DNA from: Bisporella sp. PMI_857
Taxonomy: Eukaryota; Ascomycota; Leotiomycetes; Helotiales; Helotiaceae
Direction: 5' to 3'
Assembly (NCBI GenBank): GCA_021307315.1
Contig: JAJSPD010000017.1
Coordinates: forward strand, 1-64,000
Length of the DNA: 64,000 nucleotides
Shown here: positions 60,001 to 64,000 of the stretch, piece after piece
Layout of the letters: every line of letters begins with the position of its first letter
How positions within the stretch are numbered: the first letter of the stretch is position 1
Program-made: the position numbers and the translations under genes
Notes under the pieces: generated by a model
What the model was told of the DNA's origin: nothing
The model's input: only the letters and a program-made list of their open reading frames with translations
The model's database searches: none

Positions 60001-60309
60001 TATAGGTGGTGTTGATAACGAACTGCTAGAAGTAGCATTGTTGGCCGTATTACTGGAGCAGCTAGCCACGTGATCACGGAAGTCCTTTAATTAAGTCAAT
60101 AAAGCAGGTAAAATAGAAGCACCCGATAGGAAAGCTCCAGTACTTACAGTGATAGACATGACTGGAAGTCGCTGCTGACAATTGGGGCAAGTGGGAGGCG
60201 TTGATTTTGAGGTGGAGGAGGTAAATGCGTTGGCTGATGCTTTTACAGTAGAAGTAATGTTGTTTTTGACTGACTGAGGTGGGTTGTACGTGGCTTTCTT
60301 TCGAGCCAT
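57079..60309 (-). CDS. Nuclear protein with Rad18-type zinc finger and AT-hooks
   Basis: Two exons (60309-60148 and 60084-57079; 63-nt intron) encode about 1055 aa. The N-terminus has a C2HC finger, CPNCQQRLPVMSITDFRDHV followed by ASC, that resembles the ubiquitin-binding UBZ4/Rad18 type; the intron splits it. An acidic, disordered region follows. Residues about 220-360 form the only well-ordered part, with a coiled coil (QAEFDEAQQEIEDYETLVKV) and DKWSDWREQYELNNPDAVEI. Farther on are three AT-hook cores (KRIGRPP, GGRPKK, GGRPRK), many basic clusters and an acidic C-terminus of Asp/Glu runs. This suggests a chromatin-bound factor, perhaps sensing ubiquitin. I do not recognise a named orthologue. 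Confidence 0.85.
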
Positions 60310-60913
60310 CGTATGGATCTTGGTGCGCTCTGAATGGATTGAATGATGAAGGGAATTAATTGATTGACAGATGCGCGTGTTGTGATTCAAATGTGAGAGC
60401 GTAAAATCTCTGGTTGCGCAAAATGAGGTGGAATAGTAGAAACGAGAACTCTGAAAAGACGGATGTCAAAGAAGGAGCCAAGTGTATGCGTATCCAAATA
60501 AAATGAAGAAGATCCGAAGTGATTGACGGGCAAGCGCCTCATGCAACGATAGCTATTGAAGCGCTTGGTTTTCGATGGGATTGTTGTTCTGAATACTTCA
60601 GATTTCGGTGGATTCCCTATTCTTACTTGACTCTTCCCAAACGAGGTTAAGGTTAGGTGGCTAGGTTACGGACTTGGATGTGGCTTGACCAATCAACAAC
60701 CCTACCCACTTTCCGCCGCTACCTGCAACGCTAATGCCGTTCCACACTTGAGAATGGAGTCCTTGTTGCACATTATCCATTAGGTAGCTACGTCAACACC
60801 ATCTTACCATATATACCTCGCTGCCGTTGTTGGTTGACTCGAAAGTGACGGCTGCTCCAGAAGTGAACAACCTAAGTCTCACCTTTCTTTGACCTGTTAA
60901 TTCTCACAATTCT
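60310..60913. promoter_or_regulatory. Divergent promoter region
   Basis: The 604-bp gap separates the head-to-head zinc-finger/AT-hook gene and the Mtc1 gene, and should contain both promoters. No specific site was identified. Confidence 0.45.
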
Positions 60914-62534
60914 ATGACAATGGCTACGAAGAAATCTAAAGCTGCTCCCACCGAAGACGAACTGAACGAGCTCTTCGAGGGCATTGGCAACGATGATGCT
61001 AAAGCCCAGCCTCCGGCGAAGGGTGCTTCCAAAACAGCAAAACCAGCTACCTCTCAATCAGAGCAAGATCTACTGGCCGAGCTGGAGAATTTAGGGGCTC
61101 AGCCATCTAGCAGACCACACACACCACGAGCCCAAGCCAACAAGCGCTCGATCCCAACTCCACCTCCTGCTTCCTCGCGCACCAGCGAGGAGAAGCCCGC
61201 ACCACCAAGAAAGTCTGGGGAGAGCACCCGATCATTTCATACTAGTTTCACCCCTTCAGCTACAAGCAGTGAGCTACAAGACGTAGAGCGGAAGGCTCCT
61301 ATCACACAACCAGCAGCTTCAGTTGCTGCTTCTGGCGGTGGCTGGTGGGGAAGCGTCTTCGCGACAGCCAGTGCCGCTGTGAAGACTGCTGAGAATGCTG
61401 TGAAGGAGATCCAGCAGAATGAGGAGGCCAAACGATGGGCTGAACAGGTCAAGGGCAATGTCGGTGCACTTAGAGGTCTAGGTAAGAGCCAGCGTTCGGA
61501 TATGCTGCTTCTCTGCTAATCGCTCAGGTGGTCAAATATCATCGAGAGCACTGCCCACATTCACGAATATACTTCATACTCTAGCGCCTCCCATCTCTTC
61601 CCACGAGCGACTCCAGATTCATATCACTCACGACTTCATTGGCTACCCCTCTCTTGATCCTCTTATATACTCAACCTTCTCCCGGGTCATGGCGCAAGTA
61701 GAGGGAGGTGACTTAATGGTCATACAGCGAGGACACGAATCTGCTGCCCGACGAAACTCAGAAGTTGGCTATACAGGCGGTAGTGGTGGCTGGAGTGACG
61801 GCCCTTGGTGGCGCCAGGGCAACGAGCATCGCGACCTTGGGGCCGTGAAAGGACTCGTAGAGGGCACAAAGTTGGTTCGTGTGAGCGCGGAGGCTTATGC
61901 AACCGAGTACTTCAACTCGCACGGAGGCCTTGAGCTCGCTGCACAGCGTGCGACAGAAAACCTCAGCGACTCCAATCCGGTTCGTAGCAGTGATATCTTC
62001 CTGGCAGTGCAGGCAATCTCTCATGACGCTCCTGCAGATCTCTTCCAAGGTCCAGCCAAAGAGAAGGAACAAAGTAGCGTTGTAGAGGAAAAGGAGAAGC
62101 CAGACGAGCTGATCTCATTTGCGATTTACCTGCATGATCCTGTACACAGCATCACCTTCCATACAATCTCGCAAGGCATCCCTGCACAATGGATCAAGTG
62201 GCTCGATGCTCCTTCACCAATGACGCCAGTTTCATCTAATTCCCCAACACAAGAGAAGAAAGGAGGATTCTTTGGCGGGGAAGGCGAGCAGTACCAGAAC
62301 CCAAGCCTCCCTCTCGAGATTGCAGAGATTATCGAGTCCGGCGGCGTCGACCCAAGAGAATGGGTCGCTGAATGGGTAGAAGAGATCATCGGCCTCAGCA
62401 CCGGCATTGTCGCACAAAGGTATGTAGCGAAGAGGATGGGCGTCGGCGAGGGCGGAATCGGACGGGGAAAGGCACGCATGGAGGAGGTGTTAGAGGAAGG
62501 AGGCGGGGAGGCCGCCAGAGCGGGACTCTTCTGA
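60914..62534 (+). CDS. mtc1: Maintenance of telomere capping protein 1 (Mtc1 family)
   Basis: Two exons (60914-61481 and 61528-62534; 46-nt intron) encode 524 aa. The start MTMATKKSKAAPTEDELNEL and the early EDELNELFEGIG motif, a Pro/Ser-rich linker, GGGWWGSVFATASAAVKTAE and, after the intron, SRALPTFTNILHTLAPPISS and FIGYPSLDPLIYSTFSRVMA match fungal Mtc1 (DUF5427). In yeast the gene was named for genetic interaction with a telomere-capping mutant; its molecular role is unclear. The protein looks full length. An ATG six bases downstream could also serve as start. Confidence 0.9.
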
Positions 62535-63264
62535 GCCGAAAGTATGGGCTGAGCATCTGTTTCACCAGTTCGGCAACGGAGTATGATAATTCTGTGCGGG
62601 TATATCTGTTAGGCTGCTGGCGTTATTCTCCACCCATATCATCCTGTGGAACATCACAATAGCCCGGTGTTTCCAGACCTGTCGATAGGTTCATTGGGGG
62701 CATGCTCCACGAATTGGAATGATTTCAATATATATATTTTTCTGTGTTGATGATAGGGTCCTTGATGTTCTATATGCACCTGGTAGTCAACTACTGCGAC
62801 CTATAGCATAGAGGAAACACATCCAGATTCCCAAATCTCTATATACCACCCCAAGACTCCCATCCCCATCCACCATTCCTACTTTGGGATCTAGACAAAA
62901 TTCTACGAAAGGCTTTGGAATCTGTTGATCGTTGAAAGTTCATCATGAAGTCATACAATTGAAAAAAGAAGGGTTCTCAATATCGGCAGGAAAACGACAC
63001 ATCTCTCACAATTCTACATTATAATGATCTCAGACCCACTCGTAATGAGGCCATGTACTCGTTCGAATCTCTGAAGTAAACGCAGCCAAGAATGTTCGTC
63101 TCATATGCATATGCTTCATTGAACTCTTGAAAATTTTCCCAGGAACGCACCCGAATGCACTGAAAGAGTACACTCCCACGAGCTCGTATATGGAAGTATA
63201 AGCCGCCCAACGCCTTGCAAAAGAAACTATGCAACCACATTCTAGACTAAAGGCTCCCATTGTT
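62535..63264. other. Intergenic between convergent genes
   Basis: It contains the 3' UTRs of the Mtc1 gene and of the kinase gene on the opposite strand. Short frames here have no recognisable content. Confidence 0.5.

Positions 63265-64000
<736 letters not shown>

Overview
The window looks like chromosomal DNA of a filamentous ascomycete (Pezizomycotina). Genes carry short spliceosomal introns (about 45-80 nt, GTAAGT-type donors, CTAAC/CTGAC-like branch sites). Typical fungal families are present: a HeLo-like/NACHT/ankyrin STAND receptor, a heme-thiolate peroxygenase, a PPxY arrestin, a DUF7514 protein, Mtc1 and an RCK/Srk1-type kinase. AT-rich, stop-riddled transposon remnants have the look of repeat-induced point mutation (RIP). 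A Leotiomycete-like fungus is my best guess, but that is inference from gene flavour only.

Layout. 1-10.6 kb: transposon-scarred DNA holding one large NLR-type gene with about 21 nearly identical ankyrin repeats. It is flanked by two diverged inverted copies of one ~230-bp sequence. Downstream lie a MITE-like element, a RIP-degraded Fot1/pogo-type transposon and a second MITE with TA target duplication. 11.7-19.6 kb: an ordinary block on the minus strand with a secreted short-type peroxygenase, a DUF7514 protein and an arrestin. 19.6-26.7 kb: gene-poor, with decayed coding sequence, a long hairpin and one weak small gene. 26.7-37 kb: four AIG1/IMAP-like P-loop GTPase genes in two divergent pairs, all with long coiled coils. 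One has an in-frame stop and C2H2 fingers, and one is fused to a Trp-rich C-terminal domain. 37-57 kb: gene-poor accessory DNA with a foldback element and four small secreted-protein genes, three of which become visible only after splicing. These are a 10-Cys Kex2-processed protein, a Kex2-processed repeat-peptide precursor, a fulvocin C-like 8-Cys protein and a 4-Cys protein. 57-64 kb: conserved housekeeping DNA with a zinc-finger/AT-hook nuclear protein, Mtc1 and the 3' part of a CAMK-type kinase.

The accessory middle reads as a repertoire for biotic interaction or self/non-self recognition: a repeat-variable NLR, a clustered GTPase family related to immune GTPases of plants and animals, and secreted cysteine-rich or Kex2-processed peptides. 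The most interesting items are the GTPase cluster (especially the GTPase-coiled coil-Trp-rich fusion), the two-copy GRGGYNKR peptide precursor and the fulvocin C-like secreted protein. Exon boundaries were deduced by eye from splice consensus and frame. No searches were run.
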